A DNA stretch of 64,000 bases from G963668605 sp963668605 (GCA_963668605.1 OY764903.1:372001-436000); one strand, 5' to 3'; shown: positions 25,258 to 34,435, counted from the stretch's first letter. The notes: generated by a model not told the origin, from the letters alone. Made by a program: numbers and translations.

Positions 25258-26483
25258 TCCCGGCCTTTTGTTTGGGCGAAGGGTACAACGGCGCTACACT
25301 CATGAGCGTCGTCCGCAGTCTCGGGCGGATGAAGGTTCCGGTGTACGCGCTCTCCGATCGAAGCGATTCGCCGGCCAGATTCTCACGTTATTGCACGTAC
25401 CGGCCTGTGCCGATCCTGAAACGGGATCCCGAAGGACTGGAGCGTGCGCTTGTAGACAATGCCCGCGACCAGCCGGAACGACCCGTCCTGTTTGTGATCG
25501 GCGACGCCGAGGCGTTGTTTGTCGCCGACCGGCTTCCGGCACTCCAGCGTTACTACCGTATCAATCTTCCGTGCTCTGAGCTCATCCGCGGATTGATCGA
25601 TAAACGATTGCAGTATCGCATGGTGGAGCGGTTGGGAATGCTAATGCCGCGAACTTATCACGACGTGACTTCGCGCACGGCGCGGCTGAGCGAGTTTGAG
25701 TTCCCTCTGTTGGTCAAGCCTGCTGTTTCGGCACAATGGCGATTCGGACGCTTGAAGGGGCTCCTGATAAACGACATCCCGCAACTCGAAGATCTATTAC
25801 GGGAGTTAGAACAGACGGACACTCCAGCCGTCATCCAATCCATGATTCCGGGACCTGCATCGCTGCTCTATACCGTTCTTGCCTACATGAGCCAGACAGG
25901 CGAGCCGATGATCTGGGGCACTTACCGAAAGGTGCGCCAGTATCCCGCCGATTTTGGCCTGGCGGCCGTCGCTGAAACGATTCAGCTTCCTGAACTCGAA
26001 GAGAGTGCGCTCCGTTTGCTGCGAGCGATTCACTTTACCGGTGTTTGCGGGATCGAGTTCAAGAAGGACCCGCGCGACGGCGTTTTTCGATTCATAGAGA
26101 TGAATCCGCGATTCGAACTCTCCAACTCTTTGCTCGATTGCGCCGGAGCCAATGTCGCCTTTGCTATGTATTCGGATTTGACTGGCTGCGTAGTTGCCCG
26201 GCCAGGACCTTACCGCAGCGGCATTGGGTGGATGGCGCTGAACCTCGAATTGAAAGCGTGCCGCGAACTCGCGGCGCGAAGCGAGTTTTCATGGAGAGGA
26301 TGGGCTAGATCCCTGCGAACTATCCGCACCGAAGCGTTGTTTGTGTGGGACGATCCGTTGCCCGGATTCACCACCTACTTTCGAGTGCTCTGGAACCTTT
26401 TACGTCTGAGTCTGCGGCGGAGTGTTTTGAGGGCGGATGGCGCGGTCGCAAGATCGCGTCGCCAGAAAGATTCCGCGTCATGA
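25254..26483 (+). CDS. ATP-grasp carboxylate-amine ligase
   Basis: A 409-aa protein: the N-terminal segment GEGYNGATLMSVVRSLGRM, then the ATP-grasp core with EFPLLVKPAVS (nucleotide lysine), a PGPASLLYTVLAYM strand and the metal-binding end GVCGIEFKKDPR and FIEMNPRFELSNSL. Enzymes of this kind join a carboxylate to an amine through an acyl phosphate. Strong Shine-Dalgarno (gggga) before the ATG at 25254, which overlaps the preceding stop. Linked on both sides by ATGA overlaps, so stoichiometric expression with its neighbours is likely. Confidence 0.85.
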   Translation: MIPAFCLGEGYNGATLMSVVRSLGRMKVPVYALSDRSDSPARFSRYCTYRPVPILKRDPEGLERALVDNARDQPERPVLFVIGDAEALFVADRLPALQRYYRINLPCSELIRGLIDKRLQYRMVERLGMLMPRTYHDVTSRTARLSEFEFPLLVKPAVSAQWRFGRLKGLLINDIPQLEDLLRELEQTDTPAVIQSMIPGPASLLYTVLAYMSQTGEPMIWGTYRKVRQYPADFGLAAVAETIQLPELEESALRLLRAIHFTGVCGIEFKKDPRDGVFRFIEMNPRFELSNSLLDCAGANVAFAMYSDLTGCVVARPGPYRSGIGWMALNLELKACRELAARSEFSWRGWARSLRTIRTEALFVWDDPLPGFTTYFRVLWNLLRLSLRRSVLRADGAVARSRRQKDSAS

Positions 26484-27733
26484 GAATACTGGGGATCAGT
26501 CGCAAAGAGTGGCGGGAGCGCTCGATAAAGGCGTTGGCGTCCATTTGGCGCATGCTGCTGTTTCGTACAACGTTTATCGTCGTAACAGGCAGCGTTGGCA
26601 AGACCACGACAAAGGAACTGCTTGCTGCGATTCTTTCGTCAAAGGCCCCGACACTGGCGAGTCCGGTTTCCGACAACGGAGCTATACACGTGTCGCAAAC
26701 CATTCTCCGGACGCGGCCGTGGCATCGGTTTGTCGTACTCGAAGCGGGAACAGACAGACCGGGCTGGATTGCGCGGTCGGCGTCTATCGCGCGACCGGAC
26801 ATTGCCGTGATTCTGAATGTCGGCCGGACCCATACGGATAATTTTCCCGCGCTTGAGGACACCGCGAAAGAGAAGGCGGCACTGTTGACAGGCTTGCGCC
26901 ACCGCGGCGTGGCGATACTCAACGCGGATGATCCGTGGGTCGCGGCCATGGCTGCGCGTCGTGAGTGCCGCGTTGTTCGATTCGGTCTTAACGAACAAGC
27001 CGATGTGCGAGCCACCGAGATCGCCGCTACATGGCCACAGCGCTTGTCGCTGACACTGAACACGCAAGGAGTCGCGCAAAGGATTGAGACGCGTCTAGTG
27101 GGCATACACTGGACATCGTCGGTACTCGCGGCCACCTCGGCGGCCCTGCAATGCGGTGTTTCCCTGCCGGACGTTGCGGACGCGATAGCGAGGGTGAATC
27201 CAACTTCCGGACGCCTGGATCCTCGCGAATTACCCTCCGGCGCGGTGATTCTGCGGGATGAGTTTAACGGATCGTTACAAACCTTCCATGCGGCGTTTCA
27301 AGTACTGCGCGAGGCTCATGCCACGAGAAAAATCCTGGCGATCACCACAGTAGGCGACAGTCCGGAGGGTTGGGACAAGCGTCAGCGCAGAATCGTGTGC
27401 GAGGCCGTAGGCGTGATCGATGCAATCGTGCTTGTGGGAGCCTGTGACGACACCAAGCGAGCCGCAAAGGCTGGAGTTGCCGCTGGTTTCCCGCTCGAAA
27501 ATCTTCACTGCTTCTCCGAACCCGCCGAGGCGGCCGAGTTTTTGCGTGAGTTTCTTCAAGCGGGCGATCTCCTACTCCTCCGCGGCAGAAATTCCGATCA
27601 CATGGAGCGGCTCTATCATGCGCAAACAGGTGATGTGCGTTGCTGGCTCCACAAATGTCCCAAGCGGGAGCTGTGCGAGCGATGTCCCGATCTGTTCGGC
27701 CAGCCGTCGGAACTGATACCAGGTCCTCGATAG
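26480..27733 (+). CDS. MurF-like Mur ligase of a secondary pathway
   Basis: A 417-aa protein with the Mur-ligase P-loop VTGSVGKTTTKELL (G37-K41), VLEAGTDRPG, ILNVGRTHTDNF, AILNADDPW (central domain) and the C-terminal LRDEFNGSLQTFHAAF. The end carries a cysteine cluster CPKRELCERCPD not found in ordinary MurF. No murein gene is nearby. Operon context (PP-loop, ATP-grasp, Mur ligase) points to assembly of a peptide or amide-containing compound rather than to peptidoglycan. Confidence 0.8.
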   Translation: MRILGISRKEWRERSIKALASIWRMLLFRTTFIVVTGSVGKTTTKELLAAILSSKAPTLASPVSDNGAIHVSQTILRTRPWHRFVVLEAGTDRPGWIARSASIARPDIAVILNVGRTHTDNFPALEDTAKEKAALLTGLRHRGVAILNADDPWVAAMAARRECRVVRFGLNEQADVRATEIAATWPQRLSLTLNTQGVAQRIETRLVGIHWTSSVLAATSAALQCGVSLPDVADAIARVNPTSGRLDPRELPSGAVILRDEFNGSLQTFHAAFQVLREAHATRKILAITTVGDSPEGWDKRQRRIVCEAVGVIDAIVLVGACDDTKRAAKAGVAAGFPLENLHCFSEPAEAAEFLREFLQAGDLLLLRGRNSDHMERLYHAQTGDVRCWLHKCPKRELCERCPDLFGQPSELIPGPR

Positions 27734-27897
27734 GAAAATCGACGAGCAGACCCCGTGATCATCCAATCGGCGCCGGCAGGTGCTGCAGGAATTGATGTAG
27801 TTGAGTGTTGTGCTGCGGCTGAAGAATTCCTTCGCGGCGGTGAGGCTTTGAATTCATCGAACGGGCCATGGGGCCCGTTGCGGACCTGGTGAAGTGG

Positions 27898-28707
27898 CCA
27901 GCCTGATACGAGCAGTTCGCGATTTTGCCCAAACCCGCAGACAGCTCTGACACCTTCGCTGGATTTCGAATTCCGAGCCCTTGGGCAGCCCGGAATTCGT
28001 CTCCACTTACGAAAGCCTGGAATTGCGGCTCCTTTTCGATGCCCCATTTCCTCCACACCCGCTGAAACTGCTCTTCAAACAGCGCGACATACTGGTCCTC
28101 GCGGAATGGCCGGCCTGCATAAGTGCAGCGCCGCAGCGGGCGCGTGTCCAGCGGATCCTCAGGCGTCGCCAGCAATTCGGCCCAGCCTTCCGCGGCGGCG
28201 CTTGACCATTTATACTCCTCCGGGCGTTCGACGAGCGCCGCTCGTACCGGGTTGCGCTCGACATAGGCGAGTGTGCGACGAAGATGGGCGGGCGAGAGCG
28301 CACACGAATAGAAGCGGTTCTGCCAGAGATGGCCGGATCGCAAACGCTGCGCATTGACGACTTGGGCATAGCGGCCATGGACCCGGCGGAACAAAACTGA
28401 AAGCGAGTCCTCGCGCTCGGGAGCCACAACAAAATGCACGTGATTGTCCATCAGGCACCAGGCCAGCACACGGACGCCGGCGTCGTCGAGGTTTTGGAGC
28501 AAGAGCCGCAGATACGTCGATCTCCCGGAATCGGTGAAGAAAACTCGTTGGCGGTTTGTGCCCCGCGGGGTGATGTGATAGGCATGTCCGGGCAGCGTTG
28601 ATTTCCAGGCATTCCGCCCAAATAGTGCGGGAAAACGCCAAAATCTCCAAGGTGTCAGAGCTGTCTGCAGGTTTGGGCAAAATCGCGAACTGGTCGTATC
28701 AGGCTGG
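27898..28707. mobile_element. RAYT unit 2 bounded by 59-bp inverted repeats
   Basis: 27898-27956 and 28649-28707 are inverted copies with 2 mismatches in 59, and match the ends of unit 1 over most of their length. They enclose a RAYT gene that has lost its start and stop. Confidence 0.85.
28002..28612 (-). pseudogene. REP-associated tyrosine transposase (RAYT, Y1 family), damaged copy 2
   Basis: The body is intact by reading frame: HAYHITPRGTNRQRVFF, the HUH motif DNHVHFVV, VHGRYAQVV, LWQNRFYSC and AYVERNPVRAALVE. The family start (ATG CCT GGA AAT, 28612) is separated from the body by a 7-base deletion relative to copy 1, which shifts the frame. At the other end the stop TGA after FVS has become GGA (about 28002-28004), so translation would run on through the inverted repeat. 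A longer frame starting far upstream is unlikely to be the native protein. Confidence 0.8.
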
Positions 28708-29030
28708 TTTCGTGATGGGTTCATGATCGGACCGCTTGGATAGGGCGAGACTACTCGACCGCCGCATTCCAACCACGCAAACTCCGTGTGCCCCAGGTCT
28801 ACGGCAGGCCGGACTTCTGTCGAGTGCTCTCATGCCATCCCCTTGCACCAGACCCCCATCCCCGCTCACGGCTTGGCACGGACGTGCGCTACGATTACTG
28901 GAAATTCCCAATTATGGCTGGTAGAGGAAACGGGGGCAGGTCAAGCCTCCCCAGCGTTCCACATGCGTAGCGCGCGGTACATTGTGTTTCTGGAAATCGC
29001 GAAATTAGATGGTCTTCGAGTCTGATCCCG
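28708..29030. other. Stretch without a supported gene
   Basis: Short open frames only, without ribosome binding sites or recognisable motifs. I see nothing annotatable. Confidence 0.5.
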
Positions 29031-29492
29031 GTGTCTATTAGGAGTATGGAAGCAGCGCGGTGGTTGTTCTTCTCATTGTTGCTGTCGCAGAGCCCGGTAA
29101 TGCTTGGACAGACGCCGGTAGCAAAGCTCCCGTGCAGTTTTCGAGGTGACCTGCTACGAACCGCAGCAGGCAAACTGGTTCTATTTACTTCAGCCGAAAT
29201 GAAAGAGCGCGCGACACGTAAAGTTGAACTGAGCGGGCTCATCCGGCAAGCGGATATCAGGGGAACGGCGATAGTCGATGTCCTCGTCGGCACGTCTGGC
29301 GAAGTGGTGTGCCTGAAGTCCGAAGCGAGGCATCCGCTTGTCCGCGCGGAGGTGGAAAAGGCATTGAAGTCCTGGACCTTCAGACCTGCGGAGTCAAATG
29401 GTAGAGCCGTCGCCTACGTGGGTCGCCTGCAGTTCACGCTCTGCAATATCCTGTGCGGCGAACAAGGTGCTTCTATGACTCTGTTGAAGTGA
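29031..29492 (+). CDS. Secreted TonB C-terminal-domain-like protein
   Basis: A 153-aa protein with an N-terminal hydrophobic signal (WLFFSLLLSQSPVMLGQ). The C-terminal module RGTAIVDVLVGTSGEVV, ... VEKALKSWTFRPAESNG and VAYVGRLQFTL matches the energy-transducer TonB_C fold often found as lone periplasmic proteins in Acidobacteriota. It lacks the proline-rich linker and the usual N-terminal anchor of true TonB, so it is not expected to power receptors alone. Start at GTG 29031 or ATG 29046. Confidence 0.65.
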   Translation: MSIRSMEAARWLFFSLLLSQSPVMLGQTPVAKLPCSFRGDLLRTAAGKLVLFTSAEMKERATRKVELSGLIRQADIRGTAIVDVLVGTSGEVVCLKSEARHPLVRAEVEKALKSWTFRPAESNGRAVAYVGRLQFTLCNILCGEQGASMTLLK

Positions 29493-29628
29493 ACAGTGGA
29501 GTGGAACGCAGCCTTTATTGGGCCGATGTCCATCGTCTCTGCTCGTTTGTCTCCAGTGAATTCGAAGTGCGTGGAGTCCAACCGGAGTCCAAATAACAGG
29601 CGAAATCCAGAGTGAGTCGTTGGTTTTC

Positions 29629-29704
29629 TGGTGGCCAGGGACGGAGTTGAACCGCCGACGCCAGCCTTTTCAGGGCTGCGCTCTACCAACTGAGCTACCT
29701 GGCC
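29629..29704 (-). tRNA. tRNA-Phe (GAA), CCA encoded
   Basis: On the minus strand a 76-base cloverleaf: acceptor GGCCAGG, D-arm AGCTCAGTTGGTAGAGC, anticodon loop CTGAAAA between CAGCC and GGCTG, T-loop TTCAACT, end CCTGGCC-A-CCA. The GAA anticodon reads Phe. Confidence 0.97.
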
Positions 29705-29766
29705 GCCAAGTCGTTATTGTAGCAAACCGGCCGCCGATTCGCAGCCGGTTTGCCCAAGAATCTTCC

Positions 29767-31284
29767 CTACGCCTTCTGTAATGCTTCCAGCGCCGCGCCT
29801 GTTTCTTTTAATACGTCCGCGTGCAGGCTGTTGCCGTGAGCGTCCATCGTCACGATGGCGGGGAAATTCTTCACTTGAAGACTCCACATCGCCTCGGGGA
29901 TGCCAAATTCGAGCAGCGCCACGCCGGTCACCTTCTCGATGCAGCGGGCGTAATACTGCGCGGCTCCACCGATCGCGTTGAGATACACCGCGCCGGTTTC
30001 CTTCAGCGCAGCCAGCGTCTTCGGCCCCATACCGCCCTTGCCCATCACCGCGCGCACGCCGTAGCGCCGCAGGACCTCGTGTTCATACGGCTCTTCGCGA
30101 ATGCTCGTCGTTGGGCCGGCGGCCTTCACCACCCACTCCTCGCCCTCCTTCAGCATCACCGGACCGCAGTGGTAGAGCACCGCGCCATGCATATCCACGG
30201 GCGGCTCGTTCTTCATCAGATACGAATGCACCGCGTCGCGGCCCGTTAGGATCGGACCGTTGATCAGCACCACGTCACCCACCTTGAGTGCGCGCATCTG
30301 CGTTTCCGTGAGCGGCGCCTGCAAAACGATCTCGCGGCCGGTAAGCGGAAGGCCCTCGGCCTCAGTCATCTTCGCCACGCTCCGTTGCGGGTCGCGGTAG
30401 AGCCATTGCGTGATCGCGCCGGTCGCGGCATCGAGATGCACACCCAGACGCCGGAACGCCCAGCAATCATAGGCCACCGAAACGAAGAAGCAGGCGGGCA
30501 GGCGATTCGCGGCGCCAATCTTGCAGCCGATGAGCGATGACTTTCCGCCGAAACCCATCGAGCCGACCCCGAGCGTGTTGGCCTGCTCCATAATCTGCGC
30601 TTCGAGCGCCGCCAACTCCGCGTTCGGATTCACGTCATCAAGTGTGCGCAGCAACTGCTGCTTGGCCAGATCGTAGCCATGCGCGCGGTCACTGCCAATG
30701 CAAACGCCGAGCGCGCCCGGAGCGCAGCCCTGTCCCTGCGCTTGCCAGACCGAGTGCAGAATGCACTTGCGAACGCCCTCGAGATTGCGGTCGGCACGCC
30801 CTAGATGCTCCAACTCGCACGGTACCGAATACTGAATATTCTTGTTCTCGCAGCCGCCGCCCTTGAGGATCAGTTTCACCTCGATCACATCGTTCTCCCA
30901 CTGATCGAAGTGGATTACAGGTGTCTCGTCGCCCAGGTTGTTGCCGCTGTTCTTGCCGCTCAGTGAGTCGACGGAGTTCGGCCGCAGCTTGCCGATTCGC
31001 GTGGCCTCGGCGACTGCTTCGTGGATCGCCTTGCGGATCTCAATCTGGCTCACTCCGACGGGCGAGTGCACGAAGAACGTAGGCATTCCCGTGTCCTGGC
31101 AGATCGGGCCGGAATCCTCGAGCGCCATATCAATATTGGTGGCGATGATTTGGAGCGCCTGCGCCGACTGCGTACCGGGCGTTTCGCCGGAGACGGAGAG
31201 TCCCATAGCGGCGCGCACGTCCGGCGGCAGGTTGGTGGATGTCTGTGTGATCAGTTCGAGAATGCTGTTCTTGAGGGAGTGCAT
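29767..31284 (-). CDS. Fumarate hydratase, class I (Fe-S)
   Basis: A 505-aa protein that interconverts fumarate and malate in the TCA cycle. The N-terminal [4Fe-4S] domain has the cysteine motifs SGPICQDTGMP, QGCAPGALGVCIGSDR and SLIGCKIG. The C-terminal domain has PLTGREIVLQAPLTE and GPTTSIREEPYEHE, as in single-chain FumA/FumB-type enzymes. It is oxygen sensitive by family. It lies between tRNA-Phe and the HlyD gene, with which it may share a transcript (18-base gap). Confidence 0.93.
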   Translation of the reverse strand: MHSLKNSILELITQTSTNLPPDVRAAMGLSVSGETPGTQSAQALQIIATNIDMALEDSGPICQDTGMPTFFVHSPVGVSQIEIRKAIHEAVAEATRIGKLRPNSVDSLSGKNSGNNLGDETPVIHFDQWENDVIEVKLILKGGGCENKNIQYSVPCELEHLGRADRNLEGVRKCILHSVWQAQGQGCAPGALGVCIGSDRAHGYDLAKQQLLRTLDDVNPNAELAALEAQIMEQANTLGVGSMGFGGKSSLIGCKIGAANRLPACFFVSVAYDCWAFRRLGVHLDAATGAITQWLYRDPQRSVAKMTEAEGLPLTGREIVLQAPLTETQMRALKVGDVVLINGPILTGRDAVHSYLMKNEPPVDMHGAVLYHCGPVMLKEGEEWVVKAAGPTTSIREEPYEHEVLRRYGVRAVMGKGGMGPKTLAALKETGAVYLNAIGGAAQYYARCIEKVTGVALLEFGIPEAMWSLQVKNFPAIVTMDAHGNSLHADVLKETGAALEALQKA

Positions 31285-31302
31285 AAATTGTGGGTCCAGT
31301 TT

Positions 31303-32310
31303 TTATTTTATCTTCAGGCGCACCTGCGCCGAGAGGCCGGGCTTGATTGCCAGACTGGGGCTCTTGAAATCGATGATCGCCTGCGCGCCCTGGATCGCCG
31401 AGAGCGTGCCCGGAAGTGCTTCGTTATTAGCTTCGGTGATGAACACGAGCGCGGGCTCGCCGGGCTGCAGGCGCTTGAGCAGATCGGGATCCGGATCGAG
31501 CGCGATCTGAAGATCGCCGAGGTCGGTAGCGATTTGAAAGAAGTCCTTACGGTTGCGGTCGATCTCGCTGCCGACCTCGCCTTTGATCGCGACGACGATG
31601 CCGTCCACTGGAGCGTGAACCTCGGTCGAGGCCAGGTCGCTCTTGGCGAGTTCGGCTTCTTCGCTCTTCTCGTTGAGCGACCTGCGGGCCGTGTCGATCT
31701 CACGGACGATGGTGCTGACGCGCTCGTCCATCGAAGCAGCGAGCGCTTTCAGCCCCTGGTACTCGGTCTGAATGGCAAGAAAATCCTTCTGCGATTTTTC
31801 ATAGACCAGTTTGGGCGTTGCGCCTTCACTTAAGAGACTTTTCTGCCGTTGGAATAGCTTCTCGGAGCGCTCGAATTCGCCCCGCGAGCGTGTGGCGTCG
31901 GCTGTGGCGCGCGAGGCTTCAAGACGTGCCGCGATGACAGCGCCCTCGAGACCGGTAAGGCGATTCTGCGCGCGCTCGAGTTCGTGGTCGGCCAAATCGC
32001 GCGCGCTTTCGAGGCGCGTGTTCTTGATGGACGCGAGCAGTTGGCCTTCATAGACCTCCTGCCCGGTCTCGACATGGAGCACATCGACGATGCCCTCGAT
32101 GCTGGCCGGCACTTCAACGATGTGCACGCCCCGCACCTTGCCTGTGAGCACGATTTCGGCTCCCGGCGGCGGGCCGATGTATACCTTAGGCGCCGCGGCG
32201 GCCGACTTCTTCGCAAGATCCTGGCGCCACACTGAGAGAGCGCCCGCGGCAATCGCCATCATTATTACGGCTCCGGCGATGAGGAGCCATTTGCCTCGCA
32301 TCACTTCCAT
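31303..32310 (-). CDS. HlyD / membrane-fusion-type efflux adaptor
   Basis: A 335-aa protein with an N-terminal membrane anchor (WLLIAGAVIMMAIAAGAL), a lipoyl-like half VPASIEGIVDVLHVETGQEVYEG, a long coiled coil (about 105-235) and the second lipoyl half TEVHAPVDGIVVAIKGEVG, then a beta-barrel end. These periplasmic adaptors link an inner-membrane pump to an outer-membrane channel. No transporter is adjacent, so its partner is elsewhere. Either of two near ATGs could be the start (MEVM). Confidence 0.85.
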   Translation of the reverse strand: MEVMRGKWLLIAGAVIMMAIAAGALSVWRQDLAKKSAAAAPKVYIGPPPGAEIVLTGKVRGVHIVEVPASIEGIVDVLHVETGQEVYEGQLLASIKNTRLESARDLADHELERAQNRLTGLEGAVIAARLEASRATADATRSRGEFERSEKLFQRQKSLLSEGATPKLVYEKSQKDFLAIQTEYQGLKALAASMDERVSTIVREIDTARRSLNEKSEEAELAKSDLASTEVHAPVDGIVVAIKGEVGSEIDRNRKDFFQIATDLGDLQIALDPDPDLLKRLQPGEPALVFITEANNEALPGTLSAIQGAQAIIDFKSPSLAIKPGLSAQVRLKIK

Positions 32311-32369
32311 GATATGGCGTTTGCCGCCCCATTTGCGCTATTATGCTGAAAGAAGCGCCAACACCTCGC

Positions 32370-32462
32370 GGAGAGGTGGCTGAGTGGTCGAAAGCAGCGG
32401 TTTGCTAAACCGTCGTAGGGTGTAAAGCTCTACCGAGAGTTCGAATCTCTCCCTCTCCGCCA
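32370..32462 (+). tRNA. tRNA-Ser (GCT), CCA encoded
   Basis: A 93-base tRNA with the acceptor stem GGAGAGG/CCTCTCC, anticodon loop TTGCTAA, a long class II variable arm (cgtagggtgtaaagctctac) and T-loop TTCGAAT, ending G-CCA. The GCT anticodon reads Ser (AGC/AGT). Confidence 0.97.
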
Positions 32463-32464
32463 GA

Positions 32465-32797
32465 CTATTCTTTCGCCAGCATGTCAGCCACGCAGTCTCT
32501 CAGTCGTGGGATACCTGTATGGACTATGTTCCACACGGCCTCCAGGTCCACGGCCATGTAATCGTGGATCAGTACGTCGCGGAGTCCGCAAATCCGTCGC
32601 CACGGGATTTCCGGGTGTGCGTCGCGCAACTCCGGCGACAGGCGCTTACTTGCCTCGCCAATGACTTCGAGTTGGCGTATGACCGCGTCCTGCCAGTGCG
32701 GAGTCGTGAGGAACTCCTCTCTGCCGACCCGGCAATACTCCTCGATCCGTCCGATTGCGTCGCGAATGTGGAGGACGTACGCGCGGTCAGACTTCAC
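32465..32797 (-). CDS. hepT: HepT-type toxin RNase (DUF86)
   Basis: A 110-aa helical protein with the HEPN active-site motif R-x4-H-x-Y seen as RDVLIHDYMAVD. HepT toxins cleave or otherwise damage RNA and are neutralised by the nucleotidyltransferase MntA, encoded just upstream with a 4-base overlap. The gene stops 2 bases from the CCA end of tRNA-Ser, on the opposite strand. Confidence 0.9.
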   Translation of the reverse strand: MKSDRAYVLHIRDAIGRIEEYCRVGREEFLTTPHWQDAVIRQLEVIGEASKRLSPELRDAHPEIPWRRICGLRDVLIHDYMAVDLEAVWNIVHTGIPRLRDCVADMLAKE

Positions 32798-33093
32798 AGG
32801 TAGACGAGGTCCTTTATGACCGATTCCCGGATGTAGGGGCTGAGAGAACGCTCAGTTACGATGTCGACCCTTCTTCCGAGAAGATCCTCCAAATCCTGTT
32901 TGGCGGCGATGAGGTCCAGAAGGTCCCGACCCGGTTCAAGATCTACGAGGAAGTCGACATCACTGGCCGGGCCACTCTCACCACGCGCGACCGATCCGAA
33001 TACTCGGACGTTCCCGATACCGCATCGGGACACAATCCTCTGTATTTCCGGCCGGTACGCTTCGAACAGTTCGTGTGGCGCAACGGTGTTCAT
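32794..33093 (-). CDS. mntA: MntA-type minimal nucleotidyltransferase antitoxin
   Basis: A 99-aa protein with the nucleotidyltransferase motif VFGSVARGESGPASDVDFLV (GSx10DxD). MntA antitoxins modify the tyrosine of the HepT active site by AMP transfer. The stop overlaps the hepT start, as in most HepT/MntA operons. Confidence 0.9.
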   Translation of the reverse strand: MNTVAPHELFEAYRPEIQRIVSRCGIGNVRVFGSVARGESGPASDVDFLVDLEPGRDLLDLIAAKQDLEDLLGRRVDIVTERSLSPYIRESVIKDLVYL

Positions 33094-33184
33094 GTCCGAT
33101 CCTGTTTACTATGTTACGCTTCTTCCAGCGTAATGTTCCGTGCGCATTCGAAGTGGCTGGAATCTCAACATTGCCCGGCTGTGA

Positions 33185-33212
33185 GGACTGCGGAGGCATT
33201 CCTCCGCAGTCC
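33185..33212. terminator. Perfect 12-bp hairpin between mntA and phoH
   Basis: Stem 33185-33196 with 33201-33212 and a 4-base loop. A T5 run lies 14 bases downstream (33226-33230), too far for a classical terminator. Neither flanking gene reads into it, since they are divergent, so it may instead be a structural repeat or part of the phoH leader. Confidence 0.4.
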
Positions 33213-33385
33213 GTCTGCCAGGCTGTTTTTCCCCGTGCACCTCTGCTACACTGAGACAGGATGTTTAGAGGATCTCCGCGCCAGCGGACGGCTCTCCATG
33301 CTCTCGCTCGCAGTGCTGCCCTGAAACTCGCCTCGAATTTAAGTTCAAAAAAATTGTCCGCATTGGCGCTCCATACTATTCCCGA

Positions 33386-34429
33386 ATGAAACTAAGCGTA
33401 CAGATCAGCCGCGGAATCGAAAGCCTTTTCGGTACCCGCGATGAAAATATCCGCCTGCTGGAGACCGGGCTCTCGGTTTCGACACGCCTGGTGGACGACA
33501 ATCTGGAGATCGAGGGCGACGAAGCAAACGCGATCCGTGCCGCCAGCATTTTGGAGGACTACGTCGCGCTGACCACGGAGGGCCACGTCTTCAGCAACGG
33601 CGACCTGAACAGCTACCTGCGCGTAGTGACCGACGATGCCGAAGTCACCCTGCGCGGTCTGGTGGCCAGTGGCAAGCAGCGCAACTTCGGCAAGAAATTA
33701 CTTGCGCCGAAGACGATCAACCAGCACCGCTACGTCGATGCGATCGAGCGCAATGATCTGGTCTTCGGCGTCGGTCCCGCCGGTACGGGCAAGACCTACC
33801 TCGCCGTCGCCATGGGCGTTTCGGCTCTGCTCAGTAAGAAAGTCAGCCGGATTGTTCTGACCCGTCCCGCCGTCGAAGCCGGAGAAAAGCTCGGCTTCCT
33901 TCCCGGCACATTGCAGGAGAAAGTGGACCCTTACTTGCGCCCGCTTTACGACGCGCTCTACGACATGATCGAACTCGAAAGAGTAGAGCGGCTGCTCGAG
34001 CGTAACGTGATCGAAGTCGCACCGATCGCCTTTATGCGCGGACGCACGCTGAACGACGCCTTCATTATCCTCGACGAAGCGCAGAACAGCACCGCTGAAC
34101 AGATGAAGATGCTGCTCACGCGCCAGGGTTTCAACTCCAGAATGGTGGTCAACGGCGACCTGACGCAGATCGATCTGCCCCCGGGCAAACGCAGCGGATT
34201 GCTCGACGCCATCGAGGTGCTGCGCGGCGTCGAAGGCATCAGTCAGATTTTCTTCGACGACCGCGACGTCGTCAGGCACCCCATGGTGCAGCGCATCGTG
34301 AAAGCCTACGAACGCTATTACGACTCGACCGGTCTGGGCCGCCAACTCACTCTCAAACTCGACCCACAGGTCGAGGCCGAGCCGAGCCCCGCCGCCGCGC
34401 CGGAAGCCAGCGTCGAACCTGTCGCCTAA
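33386..34429 (+). CDS. PhoH-like ATPase (PhoL/YbeZ type)
   Basis: A 347-aa protein with an N-terminal KH-like part, then the PhoH core: Walker A GVGPAGTGKTYLAVAMG, TRPAVEAGEKLGFLPG, PIAFMRGRTLNDAFIILDEAQN (two parts) and NGDLTQIDLP. It is a cytoplasmic RNA-linked ATPase or helicase and nearly always precedes ybeY, as here (6-base gap). The alanine/proline-rich end is variable. First gene of the phoH-ybeY-corC-era cluster. Confidence 0.93.
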   Translation: MKLSVQISRGIESLFGTRDENIRLLETGLSVSTRLVDDNLEIEGDEANAIRAASILEDYVALTTEGHVFSNGDLNSYLRVVTDDAEVTLRGLVASGKQRNFGKKLLAPKTINQHRYVDAIERNDLVFGVGPAGTGKTYLAVAMGVSALLSKKVSRIVLTRPAVEAGEKLGFLPGTLQEKVDPYLRPLYDALYDMIELERVERLLERNVIEVAPIAFMRGRTLNDAFIILDEAQNSTAEQMKMLLTRQGFNSRMVVNGDLTQIDLPPGKRSGLLDAIEVLRGVEGISQIFFDDRDVVRHPMVQRIVKAYERYYDSTGLGRQLTLKLDPQVEAEPSPAAAPEASVEPVA

Positions 34430-34435
34430 GACCCC

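Noticed and set aside
26480..27733. Housekeeping murF
   Set aside because: Mur motifs are present but there is no mur/dcw neighbour, the C-terminus carries an extra cysteine cluster, and it is locked in an operon with PP-loop and ATP-grasp genes.
27759..28772. Intact 337-aa transposase
   Set aside because: The long open frame results from a lost stop at one end and a 7-base deletion near the native start; both termini are non-native extensions.
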